Shown here piece by piece: positions 1 to 12,087 of a stretch of 64,000 nucleotides of DNA; positions within the stretch are counted from its first letter, which is position 1, and every line of letters starts with the position of its first letter. Both the position numbers and the translations under genes were made by a program. The stretch lies in NCBI GenBank assembly GCA_964058845.1, contig CAXKVR010000188.1, forward strand, positions 186,001-250,000. Reading direction: 5' to 3'. The notes under the pieces were generated by a model. It did not search any database and was not told where the DNA came from. It worked only from the letters and a program-made list of their open reading frames with translations. Source of the stretch: Carex sylvatica. Its lineage: Eukaryota > Streptophyta > Magnoliopsida > Poales > Cyperaceae.

Positions 1-390
1 TAGTACTTGTTTATATGCTCTTCATTATTGAGCTAATTTTCAAATTGAAGCGAGCCAGTTGTTAGCAAAAAGGATAATCCAGTTTTTAATAACTTGATAA
101 TCTAACTTTTGGGATGTGGTGCTATTAGCTGGTAACATGAGCAATCTGTGGTCTACCCACAGATTGGCAAATTTTTTAAGGGTTGTAGATAACTAAACAA
201 GACTAACTCTTAGTTGGAGATTATCCCAATTCATTCTTAATACATCATCACAATTAATAGCAAAAATCCAATTTCTTTCTTGCAAGTTTTAAACTTACAA
301 CGAGTCAATGCTTTCCCAGGTTTCACCTAAATGTTAAAAATATAATATTGTAAAATAATAAACACTAGACTTTCTTCATGTGTATAGAAC
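1..390. repeat. Duplicated upstream region, copy A
   Basis: This AT-rich stretch upstream of the cysteine oxidase is nearly repeated at 19447-19835. Long shared blocks include the one around GGGATGTGGTGCTATTAGC, and I estimate about 90% identity with small indels. Similarity stops near 385 here and near 19830 there. Both copies keep a perfect 9-bp inverted repeat, AATCTGTGG/CCACAGATT (143-151 and 157-165 here). It could be promoter-distal DNA from a partial tandem duplication, or a dispersed repeat whose left end lies outside the window. Confidence 0.75.
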
Positions 391-489
391 TGTTCAAGTA
401 ATTTTAAAATTCCGGGTGCGATATTATTATGGATTTTAGAAAGATCCATCAAATTCAACCCACAAACATAATTAAACAAATAAGAAAGA

Positions 490-742
490 AGAGAAAATAT
501 ATAATCCCCCTTTTATATACCCGTTTCAGCACGCAAACCCACAGCGTTTCTTCTCGCAGTATGAACTAAACCTTAAAAAGAAGGCACTTTCATCCCTTGG
601 ACGGAAGCCTCAAGAGATAACACACCAGCTGCTCAAACAAAAGGCCAAATGTGGTAGCTAGCCTGGTGCTCTCTGTTCTTGAAAAAATTGTATTTCGAGA
701 GCTTCTCTGTTTAACTTTACAGAAAATTTGGATTCTTGATTT
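490..742 (+). promoter_or_regulatory. Putative core promoter and 5' leader of the cysteine oxidase gene
   Basis: TATA-like stretches occur at about 497-504 (ATATATAA) and 511-519 (TTTTATATA), about 225-245 bp before the ATG at 743. The start site cannot be fixed from sequence. Related Arabidopsis PCO genes are hypoxia-induced, but I found no element here that I would call a hypoxia-response site. Confidence 0.35.
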
Positions 743-3700
743 ATGTTGGTCGAGGCAGATTTTACTTCTTCCAAGCAAGGCAACAGGAAGAATCGAAGGA
801 GGAACAAGAAAAGCAATACTGGTATGATGCAAACTGTCGTTCAACAGCTGTTTGAGACATGTCAGGAAGTGTTCTCTGGTCCTGGTACCGGTACCGTACC
901 ATCTCCTGAAGAAGTGTTGAGACTGAAATTTGTTCTAGGTATGCTCCAAACTTGTGATTTATTCATTTTTTTGACCATCTCTATTTTATTTATTCATTTT
1001 TTTTTGGTGTTTCTGATAATTCCTTTGTGATGATCTGAAACAAATGCACATGATATGTTTCAGACTTAAGTATCTCTTTAGAAAAATGTAATGTATATTT
1101 AATTTTTTTGTGAGTAAAAAAGAGTACTTCCTTCCACAAAAAATATATATATATAGTTATTACAATTTTCCCATTATCTCTTTAGAACCATATACATGTA
1201 TGATAATTATTGTAGCTCAATTCGTGCTTATATATTAATTACCAATATGCATTTATATATGATAAAAAATAATGTCATATTTTACCAGTTCACCAAGTTG
1301 CTCATAGCATGATGGTATAGCTTCTGGATATATATCTTCTATCCTAACAATTTATATATAAGCTACATACTGTCACGAAAAACAGAACAAAAACGAAAAT
1401 AACACCACTCCTCAAATCTCCCTCCCTTATTTTTATTTCTTTTCATTGTTGATCATTACAAGGGATTAGACCATCCTTTATATCCAACAGAATTGTTTGC
1501 CAAGTTTCTTTTATTTTAGGAATATAAGCATATAAGGAAAGAATCTAATATTACATACAAGGAGAGAATCTAATATTTTAGGAATGTAAATATACAAGGA
1601 AATAAACTAAATATGCAGGATTGCAATCTTCTCATTTTTGGCGCATATCTATCTTGACCGAATCTTCTAGCTGGCGCCTCTACAGCTCATCTTTTCACAC
1701 TCCTCAAGTTGGTTGGTAGATGTCTACTATACCTAACTTGCCCAATGAGTTGTCAAAACTTCGGATATCCACAGCTTTAGTCAGAACATCTGCTAATTGT
1801 TCCTCTGATCTGACATGAGGGAACCGAATGATCTTGTCTTCAAGATTGTGTTTTATGAAATGGCGATCCACCTCAACATGCTTGGTTCGATCGTGTTGCA
1901 CCGAGTTGTGGGATATGTCAATTGCTACTTTGTTGTCGTAAAACAGATCCATCTTCTCTTGTGGCGCATACCCAAGTTCGGTTATAAGTTTCCTTAGCCA
2001 TAATAGCTCGCACAATCCCTTAGACATGCTGCGAAATTCAGCTTCTGCACTGGAAAGAGCTACCACATTTTGTTTCTTGCTTCTATTACTAGGTTGCCTC
2101 CAACAAATGTGAAGTAGCCAGCCATAGACTTTCTGTCTGCCACATTTTCTGCCCAGTCAGCATCAGTATAGCCACTGATCTTTAGGTGTCCATGTTTCCT
2201 GAACTGTATCCCTCTTCCCGAGAAACCCTTTAGATACTTGAGAATTCTATTTACTGCTTCCATATGTACTTCATTTAGTGAATGCATGAATTGACTTACC
2301 ATACTTACTGCGTAAGCAATGTCAGGTCTTGTGTGCGAGAGGTATATCAGCTTTCCCACCAATTTCTGGTATATTTCCTTATTGGTTGGAGTATGGTCCG
2401 GATAATTTCCAAGTTTCAGATTTTGAAAAGCAGGTGTGTCAACTGGTTTGCAATCTAGCATTCCAACTTCGGTGGGCAGGTCTAGTACGTACTTCCTTTG
2501 GGACAAGACAATGTCCTGTTTGGATCGTGTAACTTCAATTCCTAAAAAATATTTCAATCCTCCTAGATTCTTCATTTCAAATTCTTTTGACAACCTTTCT
2601 TCAAGAGTTTGTATTTCTATTGCATCGTCTCCTGTTATCACCATATCATCGACATAAATAATGAGTATAGTGACTTTACCTTGATTATGCTTGAGGAACA
2701 GGGTGTGGTCGGAGTCACTTTGCTGGTATCCATAGCTCTTCATGGCATTGCTAAATCTCCCAAACTACGCATGTGGAGACTGTTTCAGACCATACAACGA
2801 TCTCTTTAGTCGACACACCATCGACTTATCATTTTTCACTTCATATCCTGGAGGAACGTCCATATAAATCTCTTCTTCAAGATCGCCATGTAAAAATGCA
2901 TTCTTTACATCAAACTGGTGGAGTGACCAATCCAAGTTTGCTGCAAGTGAAAGTAAAACTAACACAGTATTGAGTTTCGCAACGGGAGAAAAGGTTTTCT
3001 GAAAATCAATACCATAGGTTTGGGTATATCCTTTTGCAACCAGTCTAGCTCTGTATCTTTCTATTATCCCATTTATATCATATTTTAATGAAAAATCCAC
3101 TTACAGCCGACATTTTTCTTCCCTTTTGGAAGTTCAACTAATTCCCACATGCCATTCTTCTCTAGAGCTTCCATTTCTTGATTCATGGCGTTTGTCCATT
3201 TTGGATCTTTTATTGCTTCATCTACTCGTTTAGGAACTTGTATGGCTGACAAATTCGCAGCAAATCCTTTTACTCGCCCGAAAAGATGGTCCAAGCTCAC
3301 ATAGTTACTTATTGGATACGAACACCTCCTCCTGTCCCACTCATCAGGTTTGAATCTATCTGGCATCCTTCCCCTGTTGTTCCTGTGAGGTAGCTCATAA
3401 CCAACATTAGTTGTATTTGAGTTCAAATTAGTTACCTCTTGGATATCCTCTAGAGCCAGGCTTTGTGGTTGAGAAGGGAGTTGTATCACATTTTCTTCAT
3501 CTTCATCTGCGAGAACTTGAAATCTGTTTTCAGTGGTTATGTTAGGCTGCTTCCTCCTTGAGTAAACCTTCTCTGGATTAAACCTGCGCTGGGTCTGAAA
3601 TTTGGCTTGATCTGTATTGGGTTGAGAACATGGGCTTTGAGGGGAAGAGCCCAAGTTGAGGTGGATAGGGCCCGAGTCAGGTTGTATACCCAAGTCGTGA

Positions 3701-6700
3701 GTTTGTTCAGCAAACTGTTCAGCGGGTCCAGCATATGGTTCAGTGGGCTGCATAGGATGGACACGATCCACTGAAATATCAGGGTTAACAGACACATCTC
3801 CTGGGTTGGGGTTAATGCCGAACGGATTCATAAAACCTTTTTCCTCATAATTCTCCTCTTGAAAATGGTGTTTGGTTTTTTGATAGAAGCCTTCCTCTTC
3901 AAGAAATGTAATATCCATTGTCACATATGCCTTTCCTGACATCAGGTGGGTTGTAACACCTGAAACCCTTTTTTTGCAATCCATATCCTAAAAAAATACA
4001 TTTTTCGGCACACGGATTTAGTTTGGTTCGTTGTGTTTTTGAAATGTGAACATACGCAACACATCCAAAAATTCTTGGAGGTAAGGTTAAGGTTGAGGGA
4101 ATTGGAAAGAAAGAAGAAAGATTTTGTAGAGTTTGAAATTTTAATACCGTAGATGGCATTCTATTAATCAAATATTCTGCTGCCATAACTGCATCATCCC
4201 AGAAATATTTGGGAACATTGTATTCGAGAAGTAGAGCTCTTGCAGTTTCTAGTACATGTCGGTTTTTTCTATCAGCCACTCTATTTTGTTGTGGAGTCCC
4301 TACGCAAGACGTCTCATGGATAACCCCCTCATTGTTAAAGAACACCTTTAGGGTCTTATTCACAAACTATCTCCCATTATCACTTTTGACCATCTTTACT
4401 TTCTTACCAAATTGTGTGTATATCATTATGTAGAAACTTTGGAACACATCAATCACTTCATTTTTATTTTGAGTAAGTAAAGTCAGGTCATGCGGGTGCA
4501 GTCGTCAATAAATAACACAAACCACTTGGTTTTTGAGGTAATTAATGCCGGACCCCAAACATCAGAGTGAACCAAGTCAAATAGATTACTACACTTGTTT
4601 AGACTTCTCGGGTAAGATACCCTATGGCTCTTTGCCTTGATACAAGTTTCACATTCAAATTTATGATTTCCATAATTCACAAATAATTCAGGAAACAAGT
4701 TTTTCATATAACCAAATGATGGGTGACCCAATCGTTTGTGCCAAATTAGCACTTTATTCTTACAATTTGAAAATAAACTAGAAGTACTAAGTGCGTTGCC
4801 CTCATTGATGTCGTCCAAGTGATACAACTCTCATCTTTTAGAACCACGCCCAATAGTCTCCTTCGTGAGGATATCCTGAAAAAGACAAAATTTTGGGTAC
4901 ATTAGTACAGCGCAGTTACGCTCTTCACAGATTTGTCCAACATATAACAATTTTGTAGTCAATGAAGGAACTAGGAGAGTGTTTGACAAGGTTATTGAAT
5001 GGGATATGTGCACGATTCCAGCACCAGTTTACTAGACTACTTTTACCATTTGCATTTACAATTTTATGTTTTCTAGGTTCTATGTTATCTGTAATATCAC
5101 TCTTACAGAAGGTCATGTGATCTAAAGCGCCAGAATCAATTATCCATGCTTCTCTGGAGTATCTACTTGTGATAAAGGCCGAACTTGTACTGACCAAGTT
5201 GTGATCTGGTCCATAATTTTTGGAAATGGGCCCAGCCTGTATTGTGGCAGCGGAAACCAAGTGACTGGGTACAGTTGTTTTATCATCTATACATTCGATC
5301 TAGTTTTGAGAGTTAATCCAGCCCATGTATCAAATTTATAGAAAAAATTACCTTCAATTGATGAGGCCTTCTCATCGTTTACCAAAGGAACCAATGAAAC
5401 TTCGCTACCTGATGCGATGGTGGCTTTGCCTGTATCATTGCCCTGCTGTTTCTTCTTCTTTGGGTCCTTCCACCAGTGGGGATACCCGTGTAACTTGAAA
5501 CATGTCTCTCTGGTATGCTTGATCCCCCCACAGTGTGTACATCCGTCAGGTGGAGGTCGGGGCTTAATTTGCTCACTTCTCGCGGGTATCAGGTGTGTCT
5601 CGTTCTCCTTTGCCACCATTGCCACGGGTGTGTTGTTCTCCACTTTTTTGAGATGATAATTATGCCTCACATCCTCTTGTCTCACCCTGGCAAAAGCCTC
5701 CTCAATGGATGGAAATGGCTCCATACGAAGCACTTCAGCCCGTATACTACCCAGACGATCATCAAGACCATCAAGAAAGTTATACACCCTTTCTTCCTGC
5801 ACTAGAGAGTTATGTTTTTCTATATCTTTTGGACATTCCATAGGGTTGGGACGCCTAAAATTGATTTCTTGCCAAAAAAAATTGTAGGTTGTTGAAATAT
5901 TCTTCAAGTGGTCTACCCAACTGTTTGAGTCGAGTTACTTTTCTCCTAAGGTTATACACTTGGGTCTTATCTTTTCCATCAAAATAGACTACAACAACTG
6001 TTTTTCAAACATCTCTGGCACAAGGGAAACATATAAAATTACCTATTAGTGCATAATCCATGGACCCAATAAGCCAGGCTTTGACAGTTGAATCTTCTGC
6101 AAACCATTTTGCATAATCTGCATTAGTTGTAGGAGGAGCTGGTAAAGTACCATTGATGTATCCTAATTTCTCCTTGCTTGCAAGATGCATCTCAACTACC
6201 TGCACCCATAAGCCATAATTATGGCCGGTTAGTTTCACCGAGATAGGTAGGGTTCGGTCATCGACTATCCCTGAGTGAGATGGTTGCTCCGTCTTGAGAG
6301 GCAGTGGTTGCGAGAGGATCTGAGCAAGCCGCTCAAGCAAAGTGGTTGCTTCGGTTGAGTCGCTAGACTTCTGTGGTGAAGAAGGGGAAGCCATCGTGTG
6401 GCTCTGATACCATGTCACAAAAAACAGAACAAAAACGAAAATAACACCACACTCCCCAAACCTCCCTCCCTTATTTTTATTTCTTTTCAATGTTGATTAT
6501 TACAAGAGATTAGACTTTCCTTTATATCCAACAGGATTGTGTGCCAAGTTTCTTTTGTTTTAGGAATATAAACATATAAGGAAAGAATCTAATATTGCAT
6601 ATAAGAAGAGAATCGAATATTTTAGGATTGTAAATATACAAGAAAATAAACTAAATATGCAGGATTGCAATCTTCTCATTTTTGGCGCATATCTATCTTG

Positions 6701-8721
6701 ACCGAATCTTCTAGATGGCGCCTCTACAGCTCATCTTTTCACACATACATAAGGAGATAATATATAATATGTGTGCCAAACAGCACTTTAGGTGGGGTCT
6801 TCTCCAGCCTCAGTCACACGTTGGTACAAGGTTTCTTTTGGTTCTATATATATATAATTATTTTATTGTCATAACTTCTAACCAACTTTGCTTATGCTTT
6901 TGAACTGGTTTCTAGAGAAAACTTTTTCCCTTCTTTATAACAAATTAATTGATTCACTTTTATATACTTCTACGCGTTTCTTCATATGACCTTAAATTCT
7001 ACCTGGCTCTTCTTAGTTTCTTTTATTTATTTTTATTCTTGGAAAATTGATCCTTTTATCATTTTTTTTTTTGCGTGCAGATACAGTAACAGCATCAGCG
7101 ATGTAGGTCTAACTCCAAATATGCGGTACTTTCGACATAATGACTATCAGAATCCTCCAATCACATACCTGCATCTATATGAGTGCGATAATTTCCCGGT
7201 ACCAAGTTATTAACTAAGAATTTTATCTATATATGATGCCATGAAATTGAAAGTTAAAACTCTAAATGTTCACCACAGAGATGTCACCACAGATATAATT
7301 TCTCAAATGCCAATCTGAGGGGGTATACATGTAGTAATACTAACTAGTATTATTGCACCCAACCATACTATTAAGTGCTTCCAATCACTAGTTTGGTAGA
7401 CTGGTACTGAGTCCATACATGGGCCAAATTGGTAAAGTACCCAACATTGCCTAGACAAAAACCAGTATCAGAAAGTAGCTTCTTGAATGCAATTAAAAAT
7501 AATATATCCTGTGTACTAGTACATGCAAGCACTCATCTCTAATTAATTTCTTTTTTCTACAGATTGGTACATTCTGTTTGCCTCCTTCAGGTGTAATACC
7601 TCTGCACAATCACCCCGGTATGACAGTTTTCAGTAAACTCCTCTTCGGCTCAATGCATGTCAAGTCGTATGATTGGGTAGACACACAGCAAGGTCAGCAT
7701 ATATAACAGTTTCACCAACCTCATAAGCAATAAAATTCTATTAATAAATATCTTTTTCATTTTTAAATAAAGAATGCTCACCTGTAAGAACTTTTCTGAT
7801 TTTCTCTTCATTTCCTTTGGAAGGTTCCTAAACAAATCCTCATTAATTCTCATTATAGAAACAGTGTGGAAAGGGGGTATTCTTTCGAAGAAATCAAGCT
7901 GAAATCTGTCACATAATTGAAAAAAATAATGTGCCTAACAATTTGCTTCAAACACTTGTTTGTCCCTAATTATGGAAGCTTGAAGAGCACTTAATTAAGT
8001 AAAAGGAGAAATTATGTCACTTTCAAATGGGTGCACAAACTTAATTAATAGACTGAGCTCTTTTCAAAGATTGAAAAGGAATTTAGAAGAGGAAGTTAGT
8101 ATAATTATGAAAGAAACACAAAGGTTGTCCGAAATGAAGAAATTTTATTTTTGTTGTGTGAAGTATAGGTAGACAAGTGGGCCCAACTTTAGCAATGGTC
8201 AAGTCTGATAAGGTAATTACAGCTCCCTGTGGCTGTGATACTACGGTTCTTTATCCGAATGACGGAGGAAACATGCATTGTTTTACGGCACATACCCCGT
8301 GTGCAGTGCTCGATGTGCTGGGCCCGCCTTACTCTGACGAAGAAGGCCGACACTGCACTTACTACAATGACTTCTCATTGTCATCTTTGCCTGGTACGTA
8401 CCCTTTTTGTGTTAGCAACAATTTCAGATCAACACTGCCTCTACCAAGATTCTCGAAAAATTCTAAAAGACTTAATTGGCCAATTCTTTCTTTCTGTTCT
8501 CCCCAGAAAGGTTAAAAGTACTACAACCAAAGTAATTTTTATCCAATAGTATTGCCATTATTTTTTTTGTTAATAGTATTATAATTATATTTGATTGTGC
8601 AGGAGAGCTAATGATACAGGGGAATAACACTGGTTATGCTTTGTTGGAGGAGAGAGATAAGCCTGAAGATTTTATGGTAGTCGGTGCACCATATAGGGGT
8701 CCAAGAATTGTCGAAAATTAA
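743..8721 (+). CDS. PCO: Plant cysteine oxidase (PCO), five exons, frame broken at the exon 1/2 junction
   Basis: Non-haem iron thiol dioxygenase that oxidises the N-terminal Cys of group VII ERF factors, feeding the oxygen-sensing N-degron pathway. Exons read by eye: 743-938, 7081 or 7107-7198, 7563-7692, 8169-8393, 8603-8721. All introns are GT-AG. Family signatures are [13 protein letters not shown] (two iron His), GGNMHCF (third iron His), LDVLGPPY and a C-terminal GAPYRGP. The natural acceptor at 7080 gives a DTVTAS segment that aligns with the family, then two extra bases (7098-7099) put the rest out of frame, with TAG at 7104-7106. Acceptor AG at 7105-7106 restores the frame, costs about eight residues before GLTP, and yields 253 aa. 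The usual MPYFR reads MRYFR here. Intron 1 (6.1 kb) contains an antisense copia element. Family assignment is firm. Whether the gene is functional is open. Confidence 0.88.
939..1365 (+). other. PCO intron 1, left part
   Basis: AT-rich intron DNA between the donor at 939 (TAG|GTATG) and the copia target duplication at 1366-1370. It contains a short TA microsatellite near 1143-1156 and no coding signal. The rest of the intron resumes at 6749 and runs to the acceptor at 7080. Confidence 0.7.
1371..1699 (-). repeat. Copia element 3' LTR
   Basis: 329-bp LTR, pair of 6413-6743. It has TG...CA ends and the target duplication CATAC immediately outside. A purine-rich tract (ACTTGAGGAG on the minus strand) beside its inner end is the likely polypurine tract. 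Confidence 0.93.
1704..5260 (-). pseudogene. Degenerate copia pol region (protease, integrase, RT, RNase H)
   Basis: Read leftward, domains follow copia order. A protease-like segment is [11 protein letters not shown] (about 5150). The GAG-pre-integrase segment contains [13 protein letters not shown] with a CETCIKAK knuckle (4483-4827). The integrase core segment ends in [14 protein letters not shown] (3899-4363). RT follows with [20 protein letters not shown] (2765-3100) and the catalytic [11 protein letters not shown] (2060-2743). RNase H has [16 protein letters not shown] and [13 protein letters not shown] (1704-2150). Pieces lie in several frames separated by frameshifts and stops, so no full polyprotein can be made. 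Confidence 0.9.
5287..6394 (-). pseudogene. Degenerate copia gag
   Basis: The likely start is the ATG at 6394 ([11 protein letters not shown]), just inside the 5' LTR. An N-terminal UBN2/Gag segment ([20 protein letters not shown]) is followed, after frame disruption between about 5907 and 6005, by the rest of Gag. That part contains a CCHC-like knuckle ([21 protein letters not shown]). Gag would form the retrotransposon particle. The broken frame means this copy cannot. Confidence 0.85.
6400..6412 (-). promoter_or_regulatory. Primer binding site, initiator tRNA-Met
   Basis: The minus strand reads TGGTATCAGAGCC directly after the 5' LTR, the usual plant LTR-element complement to the 3' end of initiator tRNA-Met. 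It fixes the element's orientation. Confidence 0.9.
6413..6743 (-). repeat. Copia element 5' LTR
   Basis: 331-bp LTR, partner of 1371-1699, followed directly by the target duplication CATAC (6744-6748). As the 5' LTR on the minus strand it would hold the element's promoter, firing against PCO transcription. Confidence 0.93.
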
Positions 8722-9726
8722 TTTCTCGCGATATGAATATGGAGAAGATGATGAAATTCCCCTGTTTAGATGTAAATATATCATGAGGGAAATGAAGGGG
8801 TAAGAGAAGTAATATTGTCACAAGCTCTAACAAGATGCATGTCATGACTACGAAATTAAACTTTGGTTTAATTTAGAAATTGTAGATTATGAATTTAGAA
8901 ATTAATAATGTGATCAGTGCTGACCTCCTCTCTCTCTCTCTCTCTCTCAATCCATCTCTTGCTTGTGTACTTAAATTCTGTTGTTTTAAGAATTATGCAT
9001 TTGAACTGATAACTGTGCTTAAAAAGTTTCCTCAAAAGGAAAAAAGCTTTTATGCAAAAGACTAATCTTCTTGATTTCCAACAAAATCTCAGTTGCATTT
9101 TAAATTTTTAATTGATATACAACTCCTAGTTTGTATCTTGAACTCAGAAGTTGAATTTTAATAAAACCAACAATTAGACTGCATATTTTACTCCAAATAT
9201 GGAATAAAGTTGGATGGAAACTTCACGGCAGCGTTGAAGGGTTAAGGGAAAAAAAAAGAACTCCGCGGCTCTTTCGCGCGCTTGCTGATACAGCAAAAAT
9301 CTGAGTAGTGGGTCAGCACTCAGCACTTGTGAGTGAATTATTCGTGTTACAGAGCAACGGATCGGTGAATTATATGATTTATCATTGATGCAAAACGAGC
9401 ATGGCGACGTACACTATTTTTTTTTTCCATTCTCTGGTAATTAGGGTTGTAAAATTATACTTGGTGTTAATGGATGTGAGGTGTAATGTATCTTCTATTT
9501 TTCCGTGGGATTATTTTTCCTCTCTGGTAAATTCTTTTTGTTTGGCTTAATAAAATTTAGTAGCAAAACCTACTACTTCATTATTCATTACAAAAAATAG
9601 CATGGATGCTGGCACTACTAGCTCCTGACTAGGGATGTTGGCAATGTTAGCATTCAGTTTTCAAACAATAATAGACAACTTGGCACTGTCAGCTTCAAAA
9701 TTGGATACTGGCATTGCTAGGGTTCC
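8722..9726. other. Intergenic DNA downstream of PCO
   Basis: Likely contains the PCO 3' UTR and terminator. A (TC)n microsatellite is at 8927-8948. A slightly GC-richer patch lies near 9260-9310. No coding signal was seen. The region ends at the gypsy target duplication CAGCA (9727-9731). Confidence 0.6.
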
Positions 9727-9731
9727 CAGCA

Positions 9732-12044
9732 TGTCACACCCCGGAACCAGGGGGCGCGACAGTTACGCCGTGAATATATATTTTCTATATACTCACGAGG
9801 CAAGAACGATGAGATGATTCATATTCATCCCAATTTTATCGGATAATTTAAATCTTTCAGACAAGCAGTTAATGAAAATCAGATAATTAAAACACATCCT
9901 ACTTACAACACCTCCTACTTACAACACCTCCTACTTAACGAATTAAACATTTACACTACATAATTAAAATAAGTTTTACAAAGGTCTGGTTCAAAGGTTA
10001 TACACAACAAAATATGATCTGAGTACTTAACTAGTACAAAACGATCATTAATTAAGGCATATCTATACCTCTCCTTTCTTATCCTCGCCGCACGATCTCG
10101 AAATCCTATTCCTTCTTTCCTGAAAAACCCACGAGGGGGAAGAGGGGTGAGAAACTTATTCGCAGTTTCTCAGTGCAGAATTTAAATAGGGCTACTGGAT
10201 TTGTAAGAAATCCAAAATCAGAATTAAATCAATTCATTAGTATATTAATCAGTTAAATCATGAAATGCAATTACTTTAAAAGGGAATTCAAGTGAACTTC
10301 TACTATTATCACATTCGGAGAAAAATCAAAACGGAATTATTCAGGATGTTTGGACCTAAATGCAAACTCTCTAAGTCAGGTTGGAAAGATAGAAATCAGT
10401 TATCTATCTTTGTCGGCTTAACCGTTCTATTGGTTCTGGTTTATAATTAAACATGCATATCAATCAGAATTTCACGGATAGCAATAAAGTAACTCGATCA
10501 GAAACAAAGATTATCAATACAGTAACAGTTTCACATCAATCACTATACCGCAGTTCAGTATTCCAACAATCACAATAATATATGTAATAACAGTATCCCC
10601 TACCCAACCGGTACTGGGTTCAGTGGGGTCATTCCCCAAATGCGCATATGGTTCCTGAGGCAAAGTCTAGCGTCGACTCTAGACTTTGCAATAACTATGA
10701 TATAATATAACAATATCAATTCAGTACTGTGGTTTCATTCCATTATCAGAATCAAAGGAACAGTAAAATCGATAAAACCATACCAATATGCTAGATCATC
10801 CTAAATATAGCAATTCCGATATATCATTTACTTAACTATGCAATAATGCTATGATGCATGCAATTAGAAATTCAACATGCCATTATACGTAATTATTTAA
10901 TTCTTAAAAAATAAATCCCAAAACAGATCCCGTGAACCCCCGCACCTGATCACGTAAGATGCGTAGAGAATCAGCTATCACTAGATTCCGAACTTCCGAC
11001 GATTTCGCTGAATCGTACTCGATAGGGTCTATGCCTATGTTAATAAAGCATAGATGAATTAATAAAATAAATTCCTATAAACTAACTAATCAGAATCAAA
11101 TCGATTATCGAGGTATAACGTTTCAGATCAAATTTGAATTCGAATCTCATCAAAAATATAACAATATCAATTGAATTAGGGTTTCCAAAAGAAAAGAAAG
11201 ACAAATCAGATCAATTATCACAAATTAACAACTAATCGAGCTAGAACTCGATTACTGAAACCCTAATTCGAATTTCAACCGAAATCACGACAAATCGAAT
11301 AATTTAGGATTTTCAAGGAATTGCAAAAGAGATGTATATACCAATTTGAAGCTTTAGAATCGATCAAGGATCGTCAATTCAGCTCGAATCTCAATTTTCC
11401 GGTCAGTTCGATCAGATTCCGCGCTCAATTTCTCTCTCTCTCTCTCTTTCTCTTTTTCCTTTCGGCTAACCTAACTCTCTCTTTTAATTCCCGTAAAATG
11501 AGAAGAAGAAGGAGGATTTTGATTTATAATTGAAATTTTGCAAATAAACCCCTCAAAAATAACAAAATTACATTTCAGTGCGGATCATTCATCCGCACTG
11601 CGGATCCTCTCCATCCGCACTGCGGTCTCTCCATCCGCACTGCGGATCATCCAGCCGCATTCACTGCGCAGAAGAAAAAGTCCGAGCCTAGTGCGGACGC
11701 ACTGAGGCCAGTGCGGATGCTCCCATCCGCATTCAGTACTTAGCGAAATTTTCAGAAGAGTACAGAACTCACCCGCAGTGCGTGTGCCCATCCGCACCAC
11801 CATCCGCACCCAGAGATTTTTCAGCCGTTTATTAAGGAACTTGTCCCAGTGCGGGTGAAGCCACCCGCAGTGCGGGTCATCCATCCGCACTGGACCATTT
11901 TTCTATATTATAATTCAATTTTCGACGCCTTAACTCAATCAGTTAGTATAAAAATATTTCCAAGCATTAGACCTTTAACTTTTAAAACTATATTTAATTT
12001 AATCTTTTGAAATCTTATTATTTTAAAAGTTCCACTACGTTACA
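9732..12044 (-). repeat. Gypsy 3' LTR
   Basis: 2313 bp. On the minus strand it begins TGTAACGTAG and ends GGGGTGTGACA, typical of Tekay/Del LTRs. It includes a TC-rich tract (about 11411-11432) and a CpG-rich array of GTGCGG motifs (11578-11897). Confidence 0.95.
11578..11897 (-). repeat. GTGCGG motif array in the gypsy U3 (left LTR)
   Basis: About 15 copies of (A/C)GTGCGG or its complement CCGCAC lie in 320 bp, many paired as inverted repeats such as CCATCCGCACTGCGG and AGTGCGGACGCACT. On the transcribed strand the array lies upstream of a TATA-like TATAAAT (about 11522-11528). The same array recurs at 18652-18971, and related arrays occur in two other LTR families in this window. Confidence 0.85.
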
Positions 12045-12062
12045 TTTCTCCCTCACTTAAAA
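12045..12062 (-). promoter_or_regulatory. Polypurine tract of the gypsy element
   Basis: The minus strand reads AAGTGAGGGAGAAA directly before the 3' LTR, the expected plus-strand DNA synthesis primer. Confidence 0.8.
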
Positions 12063-12087
12063 ATAAAGTTCAATCCTTTGAACTTAA

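Larger units (their letters stand above)
1371..6743 (-). mobile_element. Ty1/copia LTR retrotransposon inside PCO intron 1, antisense
   Basis: Complete 5.37-kb element with LTRs at 1371-1699 and 6413-6743, both starting TGTCAC and ending TTTCACA. The 5-bp target duplication CATAC is perfect (1366-1370, 6744-6748). A binding site for initiator tRNA-Met (TGGTATCAGAGCC on the minus strand) abuts the right LTR, so transcription runs leftward, against the host gene. The internal region holds gag, integrase, reverse transcriptase and RNase H in copia order, all interrupted. About 20 substitutions between LTRs (roughly 94% identity) indicate an old insertion, no longer autonomous. Confidence 0.95.

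Noticed and set aside
11585..11890. 101-codon frame in the gypsy LTR (repeated at 18659-18964)
   Set aside because: A by-product of the GTGCGG motif array. It is identical in both LTRs because the LTRs are identical, and has no protein signature.
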